From contig NZ_SRZX01000003.1 of assembly GCF_004792665.1 (NCBI RefSeq), forward strand, positions 296,859 to 360,858: a stretch of DNA of 64,000 bases. Direction: 5' to 3'. The notes under the pieces are model-generated. The model did no database searches and was not told where the DNA came from. It was given only the letters and a program-made list of their open reading frames with translations. How positions within the stretch are numbered: position 1 is the first letter of the stretch; each line of letters opens with the position of its first letter. The position numbers were made by a program, and so were the translations under genes. Shown piece after piece: positions 34,753 to 44,812 of the stretch. Source of the DNA: Marinobacter orientalis. GTDB lineage: Bacteria; Pseudomonadota; Gammaproteobacteria; Pseudomonadales; Oleiphilaceae.

Positions 34753-35835
34753 ATGACCAAAGCAAAACTGGGATCTATCGGCTTGTCCCTTCTGGTACTG
34801 GTTTTACTGGTTGTCTGGATGGTCACCGGAGAGGTCAAAGTGGCCCGTGAAGAGGTGCCGGAGCAGGCGCCCGGGGACAGAGCTGCTGCGCCCTCGGTAC
34901 AGGTGGACCTGTTGCAGGCGAGGCTTTATGAGCCGGCATTGATGGTGCAGGGTCAACTGGAGCCCTGGCGAACGGTGTCTGTTGGAGCGCGGATTTCGGG
35001 TACCGTGGAAGAACTGATGGTGGAGCAGGGAGACCGGGTCAGGGAAGGAGATGTTCTGTTACGCCTGTCCGAGGATGGTCGCGGCACAGCGGTGGAACAA
35101 TGGCGGTCCCGCATCCGTAAGCTGGAGGCAGATCTTTCCGCCGCCGAGCGGCTCCGCGCCCGCGATCTTGCATCTGAATCCGAGGTGCTGACCCTGCAAA
35201 GTGAGCTTGCTGTTGCCAAAGCGGAACTGGCGCGGGCACGCCTGGCGATGGATCATCTGACCCCGCGCGCGCCTTTTGTCGGCACGGTTAATCGTCGCGA
35301 TGTGGATCTGGGTGATCTGGTTCAGGTGGGCTCGCCGCTACTGGAACTGGTCCGGGTTGACCGGCTGAAAGCAACGGGCCAGATTCCGCAGCAGTCTGTG
35401 GGCAATGTTGAGGAGGGCCAGAAAGTGTCGGTCCGCTCTCTGGATGGCGACACACTGGAAGGCCGGGTGAGTTTTGTTGCCACTGCGGCAGACCGGGAAA
35501 CCCGCAGCTTTGCGGTGGAAGTAACGGTGGAAAATCCCGAGCGCAAGCGGGTGGCTGGTGGAAGCGCAACCTTGCGGATTTCACTGCCCGAGGTCAGGGC
35601 CATGTTTATTTCACCCGCCTATCTCAGCCTTGATGACGATGGTCGTCCCGGTGTTCGCCACGTGGGCGAGAACAACGAGGTTGTTTTTTCCAACGTCAGA
35701 TTGCTGAACGTTACAACCGACGGCGCCTGGGTCACCGGTTTGCCGGAGGAAATCCGGCTGATAACCCGTGGTGCCGGGTTTGTGTCGGTCGGGCAGCAGG
35801 TGCGCCCGGTGAATCGTGATGCGGACCGGGGCTGA
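34753..35835 (+). CDS. RND efflux periplasmic adaptor subunit (MFP)
   Basis: A 360-residue membrane fusion protein. One N-terminal transmembrane anchor (about 8-25) is followed by the lipoyl-like half-motifs GARISGTVEELMVEQGDRVREGDVLLRL (about 76-103) and APFVGTVNRRDVDLGDLV (about 175-192) around a coiled-coil hairpin (about 110-165), then beta-barrel and proximal domains. It links the inner-membrane pump encoded five bases downstream to an outer-membrane channel that is not encoded here. Confidence 0.9.
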   Translation: MTKAKLGSIGLSLLVLVLLVVWMVTGEVKVAREEVPEQAPGDRAAAPSVQVDLLQARLYEPALMVQGQLEPWRTVSVGARISGTVEELMVEQGDRVREGDVLLRLSEDGRGTAVEQWRSRIRKLEADLSAAERLRARDLASESEVLTLQSELAVAKAELARARLAMDHLTPRAPFVGTVNRRDVDLGDLVQVGSPLLELVRVDRLKATGQIPQQSVGNVEEGQKVSVRSLDGDTLEGRVSFVATAADRETRSFAVEVTVENPERKRVAGGSATLRISLPEVRAMFISPAYLSLDDDGRPGVRHVGENNEVVFSNVRLLNVTTDGAWVTGLPEEIRLITRGAGFVSVGQQVRPVNRDADRG

Positions 35836-35840
35836 CCGGT

Positions 35841-38800
35841 ATGCGAACCCTGATATTCGCCGCACTTGACCGCAGTCGAACAACCTTTATTGCGCTGGTG
35901 TTCCTTATTCTGGGCGGGATAGCTGCCTTCCAGGCCATACCCAAGGAAGCCAATCCGGACGTCACCATTCCCATGATCTACGTGTCCATGACGCTCGAAG
36001 GCATCAGCCCGGAAGATGCCGAGCGCCTGCTGATCCGGCCCATGGAGCAGGAGTTGCGTTCCCTGGAAGGGATCAAGGAAATGCGCAGTACCGCGTCCGA
36101 AGGCCATGCCTCGGTGATGCTGGAGTTCGACGCCGGCTTCGACCCGGATGTGGCGCTTCAGGATGTGCGGGAGAAAGTGGACACGGCCCGCAGCGATCTG
36201 CCCCGGGAGGCGGATGAACCGAGGGTGAACGAGATCAACGTGGCGCTGTTTCCGGTGCTGTCGGTTGGTCTGTCCGGACCATTGTCCGAGCGTGAACTGG
36301 TCACCCTCGCCCGGCGTTTGCAGGATGCCATCGAAGGAATTCCGGAAGTGCTGGAAGTGGAGATCGGCGGCGACCGGGAAGACCTGCTGGAAGTTGTCGT
36401 CGACCCCCAGGTGCTGGAAAGCTACGGCATAGATTTTGACCGGTTGGCATCGCTGGTCTCCCGCAACAACCAGCTGGTAGCTGCCGGCAGCCTCGATACC
36501 GGCGCCGGCCGGATGACCATGAAGGTGCCCGGCGTAATTGAGTCGGTGGAAGATGTGATGGCCATGCCCATCAAGGTGGATGGCGATACCGTGGTCACGT
36601 TCGCGGACGTTGCCATGCTGCAGCGTACCTTCAAGGATCCCACCGGGTTTGCAAGGATCAACGGCGAGCCCGCCCTGGTGCTGGAAATTTCCAAGCGTAC
36701 CGGCGCCAACATTATTGAAACCGTGGGCCAGGTAAAAGAATTGATCAGGGCGGCAGAGTCCGAGTTGCCGGACGAGCTGGAGGTCCGTTATATCATGGAC
36801 CAGTCCGGTGATGTGCGGGATATCCTCAGTGACCTGCTCAACAACGTGCTCACCGCCATTGTGCTGGTGATTATCCTGATCCTTGCCGCCATGGGGCCCC
36901 GCTCGGCCCTGCTGGTCGGCCTGACAATTCCGGGGGCCTTCCTCACAGCCATTCTGGTGATTTGGGGGATGGGCCTGACTCTCAACATTGTGGTCCTGTT
37001 CAGCCTGATACTAGTGGCGGGAATGCTGGTGGACGGGGCCATCGTGGTGTCGGAACTGGCCGACAGGAACCTCTCCGAGGGACAGACTGTGCGATCCGCA
37101 TGGGGCGAGGCTGCCAGTCGCATGGCCTGGCCCATTATTGCCTCCACCGCAACAACTCTGGCGGTTTTTGTTCCATTACTGTTCTGGCCAGGTGTGGTGG
37201 GTGAGTTCATGAAATTCCTGCCCATCACCGTGATCATCGCGCTGACCGCTTCCCTGGCCATGGCGCTGGTGTTTCTGCCGGTGCTGGGCAGTCTCAGTGG
37301 TGGCAGGCGCAAGCCCCAGGCCTCGCCGGACGGGCGGATAACCGGACTGTACCGGAGCCTGCTGGCGCGCTTACTGGCGGTACCGGGCTTCACTTTACTG
37401 GGTGTACTGGCCGCGGTTGTGGTGATCTACGCAGCGTATGGCAAATTCAATCATGGTGTAGAATTTTTTCCCACTGTCGAGCCTGATTCGGCTCAGGTCC
37501 AGGTGAGGGCGAGAGGTGACCTGTCGGTGGAAGAGCGGGATGTCATTGTGCGGCAGGTGGAGCAGAGACTGCAGGGAATGCCTGAAGTACAGGCACTGTA
37601 CGCCCGCTCCATGGTCAGCCCCGGCAACCAGATGGCACCGGATGTTATCGGTGTGCTTCAGTTCCAGTTTACCGACTGGTTTGAGCGCCGGTCCGCCACC
37701 AGGATTCTGGAGGATTTCCGCGAGCTCACGGCGGACATTCCCGGCGTTGCGCTGGAGTTTCGTAAACAGGAAGGCGGACCGGCTGCTGGCAAACCCATCG
37801 AGCTGATGGTCAGCAGCTTCGACCCGGACAGGCTGGACGAGTACGTCAGTCTTATCCAGGACCGAATGGAGACTATAGGCGGATTCGTCGATATCGAGGA
37901 TGACCGCAGCCTGCCCGGTATCGAGTGGCGCCTGAGTGTGGACCGGTCAGCGGCGGCCCGCTTCGGCTCCGACGTGTTGAGTGTGGGTAGTGCCGTGCGG
38001 CTGATTACCAATGGACTGGTGCTGGCCACCTATCGTCCCGAAGATGTGCGCGACGAGGTGGATATTGCAGTGCGGGTGCCCAACAACTGGCGTGAGCTGG
38101 ATCAGTTCCAGCGCCAGACCATTCATACCCGGCGTGGGCAGGTTCCTCTTTCCGAGTTCGTGGAACTGGAACCGGGCGAAAAGACAGGAACTATTGTGCG
38201 GGTGGATGGCCAGCGGACAGTGACCATCAAGTCAGACGTGGAGTCTGGCCGCACGGTCGATGAACTGCTGAGGACCCTGCAGCAGCAAATGCCCGAAACC
38301 CCGGAGGGTGTATCGGTTCGTTTTGCCGGTGAAAATGAAGACCAGCGGCAGGCAGCCAACTTCCTCACTTCCGCCTTCCTTGTAGCCATTGCGTTGATGC
38401 TGCTGATTCTGGTTACCCAGTTCAATTCCCTGTACCAGACCCTGCTGATTCTGTCGGCCATTGTGCTTTCCACAGCCGGAGTGCTGCTGGGGCTGCTGCT
38501 CAATGGTCAGGCCTTTGGCATCGTGATGGTGGGTATGGGTATCATTGCTCTGGCGGGCATTGTGGTGAACAACAACATCATTCTGATAGACACCTATAAC
38601 CAGATGCGCAAAAGTGGCATGGAAGCCTTTGAGGCGGCGCTGGAAACCGGCTGTCTGCGTCTGCGTCCGGTACTGTTGACTGCCATCACTACTATCCTGG
38701 GATTGACGCCAATGGTGCTGGGGGTGAATGTGGATCTGACAACGCCGTCTCTGGGTATTGGTTCACCCTCAACCCAGTGGTGGACGCAGCTGTCCAGTGC

Positions 38801-38936
38801 CATCGCCGGGGGGCTGGCGTTTGCGACCATACTGACTCTGTTACTGACACCGACGATGCTGGTTCTGGGTGATAAATCCGGGCGTAAAATGAAGCGGCTG
38901 TCCTCTTTGCTGGCAAAGAAACAGTCGGCCAGCTGA
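35841..38936 (+). CDS. RND-family efflux pump permease
   Basis: A 1031-residue proton-driven inner-membrane transporter with two sets of six transmembrane segments and two large periplasmic loops. The TM4 motif reads AGMLVDGAIVVSELADRN, so the first of the two AcrB-type aspartates is kept and the second is Gly; this VDGAIV variant is a known RND branch. TM10 reads LAGIVVNNNIILIDTYNQM. The substrate range is unknown. With the adaptor gene it makes a two-gene operon lacking its own outer-membrane channel. Confidence 0.92.
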   Translation: MRTLIFAALDRSRTTFIALVFLILGGIAAFQAIPKEANPDVTIPMIYVSMTLEGISPEDAERLLIRPMEQELRSLEGIKEMRSTASEGHASVMLEFDAGFDPDVALQDVREKVDTARSDLPREADEPRVNEINVALFPVLSVGLSGPLSERELVTLARRLQDAIEGIPEVLEVEIGGDREDLLEVVVDPQVLESYGIDFDRLASLVSRNNQLVAAGSLDTGAGRMTMKVPGVIESVEDVMAMPIKVDGDTVVTFADVAMLQRTFKDPTGFARINGEPALVLEISKRTGANIIETVGQVKELIRAAESELPDELEVRYIMDQSGDVRDILSDLLNNVLTAIVLVIILILAAMGPRSALLVGLTIPGAFLTAILVIWGMGLTLNIVVLFSLILVAGMLVDGAIVVSELADRNLSEGQTVRSAWGEAASRMAWPIIASTATTLAVFVPLLFWPGVVGEFMKFLPITVIIALTASLAMALVFLPVLGSLSGGRRKPQASPDGRITGLYRSLLARLLAVPGFTLLGVLAAVVVIYAAYGKFNHGVEFFPTVEPDSAQVQVRARGDLSVEERDVIVRQVEQRLQGMPEVQALYARSMVSPGNQMAPDVIGVLQFQFTDWFERRSATRILEDFRELTADIPGVALEFRKQEGGPAAGKPIELMVSSFDPDRLDEYVSLIQDRMETIGGFVDIEDDRSLPGIEWRLSVDRSAAARFGSDVLSVGSAVRLITNGLVLATYRPEDVRDEVDIAVRVPNNWRELDQFQRQTIHTRRGQVPLSEFVELEPGEKTGTIVRVDGQRTVTIKSDVESGRTVDELLRTLQQQMPETPEGVSVRFAGENEDQRQAANFLTSAFLVAIALMLLILVTQFNSLYQTLLILSAIVLSTAGVLLGLLLNGQAFGIVMVGMGIIALAGIVVNNNIILIDTYNQMRKSGMEAFEAALETGCLRLRPVLLTAITTILGLTPMVLGVNVDLTTPSLGIGSPSTQWWTQLSSAIAGGLAFATILTLLLTPTMLVLGDKSGRKMKRLSSLLAKKQSAS

Positions 38937-39068
38937 CCGAAGAGCAGAGGTTTGTTATGCAGATAGTCCGGTCCTTTCGCGGGTCCGTTGTGCATGAAAG
39001 CTGTAAATGCGGTTTTCAGTCGCCAATACAGGCTTTAAGCTTGTGGTTGGTAACAATCATTACAAATA

Positions 39069-39704
39069 GTGAATTTAATGATTTTTCTGGATAGTTTCCA
39101 CACGTTCGCTGAGCCACTGGTCCGTTATTTCCTCGGTATTTTCTTTCTGATGATTGGCCTCCAGTTCACCAGCCGTAGCCTCGGCCTTGATGCAAGGATG
39201 GGCTTTTCGTTTATCCATTATGGTAAACGGGCGTCAGCCGGCTGGTGGCACCGGAATATCTTCAACGTGTTCCGCGCGCTGATTCTGGCAGTGGTTGTGG
39301 GGCGTATCTTCGTGGATATCGACCCCTGGCTTGGGGTGTTCGGCTGGCTGTATCGCGGCCCGGTCCTGGTGACCGGGATGGTGTTGCTTCTGGTGTCTTT
39401 CAGCCTGGTCAATTACCTGCAAGCGTACATGCATGATGACTGGCGCTCAGGGGTGGACCCGAAACAGAACCGTCATCTGATCACCGGCGGCCCCTTTAGC
39501 CGCAGCCGTAACCCTGTGTTCATGTCGGTCATGCTGGGCCAGTCGGGCTTTTTCCTGGCGCTGCCCTCGGTGTTTTCCCTGGTGTGCCTGATTGCTGGTG
39601 TGACTGTGTTGATCCGGCAGGCGAGAGTAGAGGAGCAAGCTCTCACCGACGTCTTCGGAGATGCCTACGAGGCGTATCGCAGGCAGGTTCCCCGCTGGCT
39701 CTGA
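39069..39704 (+). CDS. ICMT/PEMT-like integral membrane methyltransferase
   Basis: A 211-residue protein with about five hydrophobic segments and the isoprenylcysteine/phospholipid methyltransferase C-terminal signature: NRHLITGGPFSRSRNPVFMSVM (about 134-155) and RVEEQALTDVFGDAYEAYRRQVPRWL (about 186-211), which bind SAM. The start is GTG at 39069 or ATG at 39078. The 132-base upstream gap shows no clear element. Substrate unknown. Confidence 0.8.
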   Translation: MNLMIFLDSFHTFAEPLVRYFLGIFFLMIGLQFTSRSLGLDARMGFSFIHYGKRASAGWWHRNIFNVFRALILAVVVGRIFVDIDPWLGVFGWLYRGPVLVTGMVLLLVSFSLVNYLQAYMHDDWRSGVDPKQNRHLITGGPFSRSRNPVFMSVMLGQSGFFLALPSVFSLVCLIAGVTVLIRQARVEEQALTDVFGDAYEAYRRQVPRWL

Positions 39705-39726
39705 TCCGGTTTCGGTCGCGCTCTGA

Positions 39727-40497
39727 TTATTTGCGCGCTTCCTTGATAACGTCGTAGGCATGGCTGATCTCCCGGGTACGTTCTTCCGCCATTTCCCGCA
39801 TGCTCTCAGGCATGCCGCGGCCAGCCAGTTTGTCGGGATGGTTTTCACTCATCAATTTGCGATAGGCTTTCTTGATTTCCGCATCACTTGCCGAGGGGGA
39901 GACGCCGAGAGCCTTGTAGGCATCGTCGATCTGGCTGGCGGAGGACGCCTGGCCGGAGGCACCGGCCTTGCCTGTGTGAGCACCACGCAACATGGCTTCC
40001 AGCTGGTCCACCTGGGCCTCCGGCAGCCCCAGGCCGCGGGCAATACGCACCAGCATTTCATGTTCAGCCGGATGCACCACGCCGTCGGCCGCAACGGCGG
40101 ACACCTGAACCTGCAGGAACATCTGTAGCAGCGAAGGCTGACGACCACTCACTCTGAGGAAATGCTGCAGTTCCGCATCCAGATCGAAATCGTCGGCCTT
40201 GCCCCGGTTGAAAGCGTCCTTGGCGCGTTTCCGATGTTCGCCGGAGAGCCGGAAACGGTCAAACAGGCCTTCCGCGACCTTTATTTCATCACGGGTAACA
40301 ACGCCATCGGCCTTGCACAGTGCGCCCATCACTGCAAACACGGATTCCAGAAAATCTGTCTGTACATTGCGCAGTTTCTGAAACAGGCGGCTCTTGATAT
40401 AACGGGTGAGCAGAGCACCCGCAACTGCACCAATCAGTAATCCGGGAAAGCGGCCAAACAGGTAGCCGATCAAACCGCCGATAAACAGGCCGAACAT
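39727..40497 (-). CDS. djlA: Co-chaperone DjlA
   Basis: A 256-residue membrane-anchored J-domain protein. A Gly-rich N-terminal transmembrane segment ([24 protein letters not shown]) is followed by a TerB-like central domain (about 50-165) and a C-terminal J-domain with HPD in [18 protein letters not shown] (about 221-223). The order is exactly that of DjlA, which stimulates DnaK at the inner membrane. Monocistronic, convergent with the methyltransferase gene. Confidence 0.93.
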   Translation of the reverse strand: MFGLFIGGLIGYLFGRFPGLLIGAVAGALLTRYIKSRLFQKLRNVQTDFLESVFAVMGALCKADGVVTRDEIKVAEGLFDRFRLSGEHRKRAKDAFNRGKADDFDLDAELQHFLRVSGRQPSLLQMFLQVQVSAVAADGVVHPAEHEMLVRIARGLGLPEAQVDQLEAMLRGAHTGKAGASGQASSASQIDDAYKALGVSPSASDAEIKKAYRKLMSENHPDKLAGRGMPESMREMAEERTREISHAYDVIKEARK

Positions 40498-40554
40498 GAC
40501 AGTGTCCTTTTCAAAAGTTTAAAACTGCGCAAAGTATACGGGGGTGACAACATC

Positions 40555-41205
40555 ATGACCATGGACCTTTTCGACCAATCATTATCGGAACCAAGGGCCG
40601 AGCCGCTTTGCGAGGGCGCGGTTGTTCTGCGCCGGTTTGCCAGCGCCAACGATGCCGGACTATTGAAGAAAATCGGGCAAGTGGCGGACCAGGCGCCGTT
40701 CCGGCAGATGAAAACACCGGGCGGTCATACCATGTCGGTCGCCATGACCTGTTGCGGTGACTGGGGCTGGGTAACCCATGCCAGGGGGTATCGTTATCAG
40801 CAGCAGGACCCGGTTTCCGGCGACCGCTGGCCGGCAATGCCGGACCTGTTTCGTTCCCTGGCAGTCGAAGCCGCGGCGAAGGCGGGTTATGCCGGCTTTG
40901 AGCCGGATTCCTGCCTGGTGAACCGGTATTCACCGGGTGCAAAGATGGGGCTCCATCAGGACAGGGACGAGGAGGATTTTGGTCAGCCCATTGTTTCTGT
41001 GTCCCTGGGTACACCGGTGACCTTCCAGTTCGGCGGCATGCGGCGCAGCGACCGGCCGCAGCGGGTGTCTCTGGAGCACGGAGATGTGATTGTCTGGGGT
41101 GGCCCGGCGCGGCTGCGATATCACGGGGTATTGACGCTTAAGGCCAGCGACCATCCGTTAACCGGCGCCTACCGATACAATCTCACTTTCAGGCGGGCAC
41201 ACTGA
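40555..41205 (+). CDS. alkB: DNA oxidative demethylase AlkB
   Basis: A 216-residue Fe(II)/2-oxoglutarate dioxygenase that repairs 1-methyladenine and 3-methylcytosine. Iron ligands HxD are in GLHQDRDEEDF (about 133-135) and the distal His in RYHGVL (about 189); the 2-oxoglutarate/RxNxTxR motif is RYNLTFR (about 207-213). The N-terminal GGHTMSVAMTCCG and CLVNRYSPGAKMGLHQD match bacterial AlkB. Start ATG 40555 or 40561. No Ada box was recognised upstream. Confidence 0.93.
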   Translation: MTMDLFDQSLSEPRAEPLCEGAVVLRRFASANDAGLLKKIGQVADQAPFRQMKTPGGHTMSVAMTCCGDWGWVTHARGYRYQQQDPVSGDRWPAMPDLFRSLAVEAAAKAGYAGFEPDSCLVNRYSPGAKMGLHQDRDEEDFGQPIVSVSLGTPVTFQFGGMRRSDRPQRVSLEHGDVIVWGGPARLRYHGVLTLKASDHPLTGAYRYNLTFRRAH

Positions 41206-41211
41206 CCCGTA

Positions 41212-42492
41212 TTATTGCAGCCAGGCGACCGTCAGCCCGGCAATCAGGGAGAGTATCATCGGGCCTGCGACCCGGGTGCCCAGCTCTTTCCGGCCGATTG
41301 CACCGGCAATGCCCGATTTCACCAGGTTGTTGGTGGCGGCGGCAATCACAATGCCAATGACAGCCGTTTGTAATGCAATAGACTCTTCGGACATTCGTGT
41401 CAGGGACAGGGTGATGGCGTCTACGTCTGCAATACCGGAAGTGGCAGCCAGCACGAAGATGCCCAGCTCGCCCAGCCACTCCTGCAGAAACTCTCCCAGC
41501 AGGAGAATGATCACCAGCAACAGCCCGAAGACCAGGGCTGATTTCAGATCCAGCGGGTTCTGGGTGAGTTCCGGCCGGCTTATTTCCAGCTGTTTCCGGT
41601 TGCGTTTCCAGATGATGATGGCAGGCACATACAGCAACAGCGTCATCACCATGACCGGCCATACCAGTCTGGGTAACAGCGCAGGGTTTATCAGTGCGCA
41701 GTAGATCAGAATACGGGGAAACATGGTGCCGCAGGCGATGAGAATGCCACTGGCAAATTGTGGGCTGACGTCCGGGGACAGTTTGGATTGTCTTGCGTAG
41801 TGGAGTGTCAGTGCCGTTGAAGAGCTTAGTCCCGCGAACAGGCTGGTAAACAGGATGCCTTTGCTGGTGCCAGCCAGGCGGATGGCAAAGTAGCCTACAA
41901 AGGAAATGGCCGCGATCAGTACCACCATCCACCAGATTTCCCGGGGGTTGAGCACGTCGCCAGGGCCCAGATCCTGATTGGGCAGCAGCGGCAGCATGAC
42001 CACTGAAATAACCAGCAGTTTCAGAGCCGCATCCAGCTCGTGCGACTGCAGTTTGTCGACCAGCCCGTGAATTTCCTTCTTGTTATCCAGGATCAGCGCC
42101 GTGACCACCGCAGCACCGGTAGCAATGGCCGGGTCCACGGCCACGGCTATCGCGCCATAACAGAAGGTGAGCACTATGCCGATGGTGCCGGTGATGCTGA
42201 AGTTGCGGATATGGGTAAGGCGCTCACTGAAAGCCACCAGGGCAATCGCCACCACACTGACCAGCAATACCGGAAATGCCCATTCGGTGACTTCCTCCGC
42301 CAACAATGCAGCGACGCCCCCCAGAAGACCAATCAGCGCAAAGGTGCGAATGCCGGCAATGCGCTCGCCGGACGCCTGGTCCCTGGCATCCCAGCCACGC
42401 TCCAGACCAATGATGGCACCCAGTAACAGGGCAATGGCAAGGTTCAGGGTGATCTGATTGTTGGCGATAAACTGGCTGGTTACTTCATCCAT
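41212..42492 (-). CDS. MgtC/SapB-DUF4010 family membrane protein
   Basis: A 426-residue membrane protein with about twelve hydrophobic segments. The N-terminal third is MgtC-like (IALLLGAIIGLERGWDARDQASGERIAGIRTFALIGLLGG); the rest is the DUF4010 domain (GLSSSTALTLHYARQS; ATSGIADVDAITLSLTRM). The ATG at 42492 is family-like; the frame start at 42567 is not. The function of this long form is unknown, although MgtC is linked to Mg2+ stress. Confidence 0.87.
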   Translation of the reverse strand: MDEVTSQFIANNQITLNLAIALLLGAIIGLERGWDARDQASGERIAGIRTFALIGLLGGVAALLAEEVTEWAFPVLLVSVVAIALVAFSERLTHIRNFSITGTIGIVLTFCYGAIAVAVDPAIATGAAVVTALILDNKKEIHGLVDKLQSHELDAALKLLVISVVMLPLLPNQDLGPGDVLNPREIWWMVVLIAAISFVGYFAIRLAGTSKGILFTSLFAGLSSSTALTLHYARQSKLSPDVSPQFASGILIACGTMFPRILIYCALINPALLPRLVWPVMVMTLLLYVPAIIIWKRNRKQLEISRPELTQNPLDLKSALVFGLLLVIILLLGEFLQEWLGELGIFVLAATSGIADVDAITLSLTRMSEESIALQTAVIGIVIAAATNNLVKSGIAGAIGRKELGTRVAGPMILSLIAGLTVAWLQ

Positions 42493-42633
42493 GGAGCAAT
42501 TCGCTCTCCGGTTTGGCGGCTCTTGGAGGTTTTTGCTGGCTGTTGCCGTGCAGAGGCAGGACGGCAATATAAGATTTTGATTTTCAAGTATAGCTGGACC
42601 CCGTTAAGCTTTCAGCTTATTAGGGAGGACGGG

Positions 42634-43245
42634 ATGCTGACAAGCTATCTGACCGGGTTGATCGTGTGTGGCGGAATCATAGTTGCCATCGGTGCCCAGA
42701 ATGCCTACATCCTGGGCCAGGCGATACGCCGGGAACATCACTGGTATTGTGCGGGAATCTGCATGACTGCAGACATACTGCTGTTCACGGCGGGTATGTT
42801 CGGGGTCAATGCGGCACTGATGGCGGTGCCGGAGGCACTGGATGTTCTGCGTTGGCTCGGCGTGGCATTCCTGGGTTGGCTTGCGTTAGCGGCGTTCTAC
42901 AAGGTCGCGACGGGCCGCGGGGGCCTCGGGGCTGATGCCCCGCCAGCAACCAGCATCCGGGTGGTGGTTCTGACAACTCTGGCGGTCACTTTACTGAACC
43001 CGCAGGTCTATCTGGACACCCTGTTGCTGATTCCTGCCATCGGAGCGCAACAGGAGAGCCCGGCCGTGTTTGTGGCCGGGGCCAGCAGCGCATCGGTATT
43101 GTGGTTCGGCTTGCTGGCGTTCGGCGGGGCGGCGCTGTCGCCCTGGCTTGCCAGCCCCATGGCATGGCGATTTATTGACGGGGCTATTGGTTCAATGATG
43201 GCGGCGATTGCTTTCCATCTTGCCAGTAACGGGCTGTCTGGCTAA
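42634..43245 (+). CDS. LysE/ArgO-family amino acid exporter
   Basis: A 203-residue inner-membrane exporter with about six hydrophobic segments. GGIIVAIGAQNAYILGQAIRREH (about 13-35) is the ArgO/LysE signature, and LLNPQVYLDTLLLIPAIGAQ (about 129) is the second. AGGGAGGA ahead fixes ATG 42634. ArgO-like exporters excrete arginine or lysine. The stop overlaps the end of the convergent dksA-like gene by four bases. Confidence 0.88.
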   Translation: MLTSYLTGLIVCGGIIVAIGAQNAYILGQAIRREHHWYCAGICMTADILLFTAGMFGVNAALMAVPEALDVLRWLGVAFLGWLALAAFYKVATGRGGLGADAPPATSIRVVVLTTLAVTLLNPQVYLDTLLLIPAIGAQQESPAVFVAGASSASVLWFGLLAFGGAALSPWLASPMAWRFIDGAIGSMMAAIAFHLASNGLSG

Positions 43246-43583
43246 CGGGCGCACTCGATGCAGTAGCGCACGGTAGGGTCAATTTCCAGACGTCTGGGAT
43301 TGATGGGTTCTCCGCATTCCATGCAGTCACCAAAGTCATTGTTGTCGATCCGGGTGAGCGCCGCTTCAATCTGCCGTAGCTGCAGTTCCGCGCGCTCCTT
43401 GCCCGCTTTTGCCAACGCCTGTCCCTGCATGGCATCCATTCGCGACAGCCGACCCACGCTCTGCTGGTCAAGGTGGACAGTGCCACTGCCTTGCTCACGC
43501 ACCTCGCTGGTTGATTGCAGGTCGTCCCGCCAATCCAGTAACAGTCTGCGGAATTTTTCCAGTTCGCTTTTATTCATAGTCAT
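43242..43583 (-). CDS. DksA/TraR-family C4 zinc-finger protein
   Basis: A 113-residue DksA-like protein, shorter than canonical DksA (about 150). A helical coiled-coil part (about 1-80) is followed by the zinc finger CMECGEPINPRRLEIDPTVRYCIECAR with four cysteines. Such proteins enter the RNA polymerase secondary channel. The start overlaps the stop of the upstream MFS frame by four bases, so its translation may depend on that broken gene being read. Confidence 0.88.
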   Translation of the reverse strand: MTMNKSELEKFRRLLLDWRDDLQSTSEVREQGSGTVHLDQQSVGRLSRMDAMQGQALAKAGKERAELQLRQIEAALTRIDNNDFGDCMECGEPINPRRLEIDPTVRYCIECAR

Positions 43584-44812
43584 CGGATTCCGTCAGGTTG
43601 TGTATTTGCCGACGCCTGAACAGGTTTTTTCGCTGTTGTGGCAAATATGGCAGACAGCGCGATAAGCACTGCCAGTATGCCTGCGATGCTTCCGGCTGCC
43701 AGCCCGGCATCCAGCAGGAGGCCGATCAGGATCGGTGAGAGCGCGGTGGAAAGGACCATCGAGGCCTGTGCCACCGAACGAATCGCCCCGATGTGACGCA
43801 CGCCATACCGTTCTGGCCAGATTGCGCCACCTGCAGCGCCTATGCAACCAAGGCTCATGCCGGTAAGGGCAAGATAGATATTGGGCGTCCACAGGTTATC
43901 GGTCAATGCCAGCACCAGCAGTCCGCTGATGATCGGTATCAGCCCAAGAGACAGCGACCGTTGAGCGCCCACGCGGTCAACCAGTGCGCCTGCAAAGAAC
44001 AGGCTGATAAGATGGCCGGTCGCAAAACCGGTGAACGCCATCGCCACTCTCTCTGTGGGCCAGTCCCGAAGGTCAGCCACCGCCGATTGGTGGAACAGCA
44101 TGGCGGTTACCGAGAAGGGCACCGCCAGGGCCGCCGGCAGAATGCGGTAAAAGCCGGGGTCTCAAAGGGCCTGTGCCCGGCTGAACCCTTCGGCTGTCGA
44201 GTTGTCAGTCGAATCGGCGAGCTGTACGGGGTGCGCCGCATTGCGGGCCAGAAGCAATAACGCAGGCAGCGCAACGACAATGAGAATGCCGGCTGCAATA
44301 AACCAGGGCAGGCGCCAGCCACCCCATACCAGAATAAGACCGGCGGCGGCCGGAAGCGTAGCCTCGGCGACCGGAAAGCCTCCGGCTGTGAGGGCCATTA
44401 TGCGGCCCCGGCTCTGGTTGAAGTAACGACCTGCGACGGTCATGCCGATATGGGATAACATGGCCTGGCCCCCAAAACGGGCCAGCAGAAACCCCGGCAC
44501 CAGCATGGCCCAGCCCGGGGCAAGCCCGATCATCAGGCAGCCGGCTGCAAGCATTCCTACTGCTAACAGGGTCACTGCCTGCACCGACCAGCGATCCGCC
44601 AGCGGCCCCACTTTCAGCAGCAGTGCGGCGGAAAGCAGGGTGGCGAGGCCATAGGTGAGCCCGTAGGTGCTGTTGGCAAGGTCGAAGCTCTCCCTGATTC
44701 CGCTACCGAAAACCGAGAAAAAGAACGTCTGTCCGAAACCCGATGTGGCAGTTGCCAGAAAAGCAAAAGCCGCCAGCGACGGGCTCTCGCGCATGAAAGC
44801 AGGGTAGTGCAT
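43580..44812 (-). pseudogene. MFS transporter gene interrupted by one in-frame stop codon
   Basis: Two pieces of one 12-segment major facilitator protein lie in the same reading frame: 44812-44165 encodes the first six segments (HYPAFMRESPSLAAFAFLATATSG to SRAQAL) and 44161-43580 the last six (DPGFYRILPAALAVPFSVTAML onward). They are separated only by TGA at 44164-44162. Relatives have an Arg here (RDPGFY or similar), so a CGA to TGA change is the simplest explanation. A GTG at 44122 could restart the second half. There is no frameshift or insertion. Confidence 0.85.

Noticed and set aside
38957..39094. 45-codon frame (MQIVRSFRGS start) in the gap after the RND pump
   Set aside because: There is no convincing ribosome-binding site, it overlaps the next gene's start, and its composition is random-looking.
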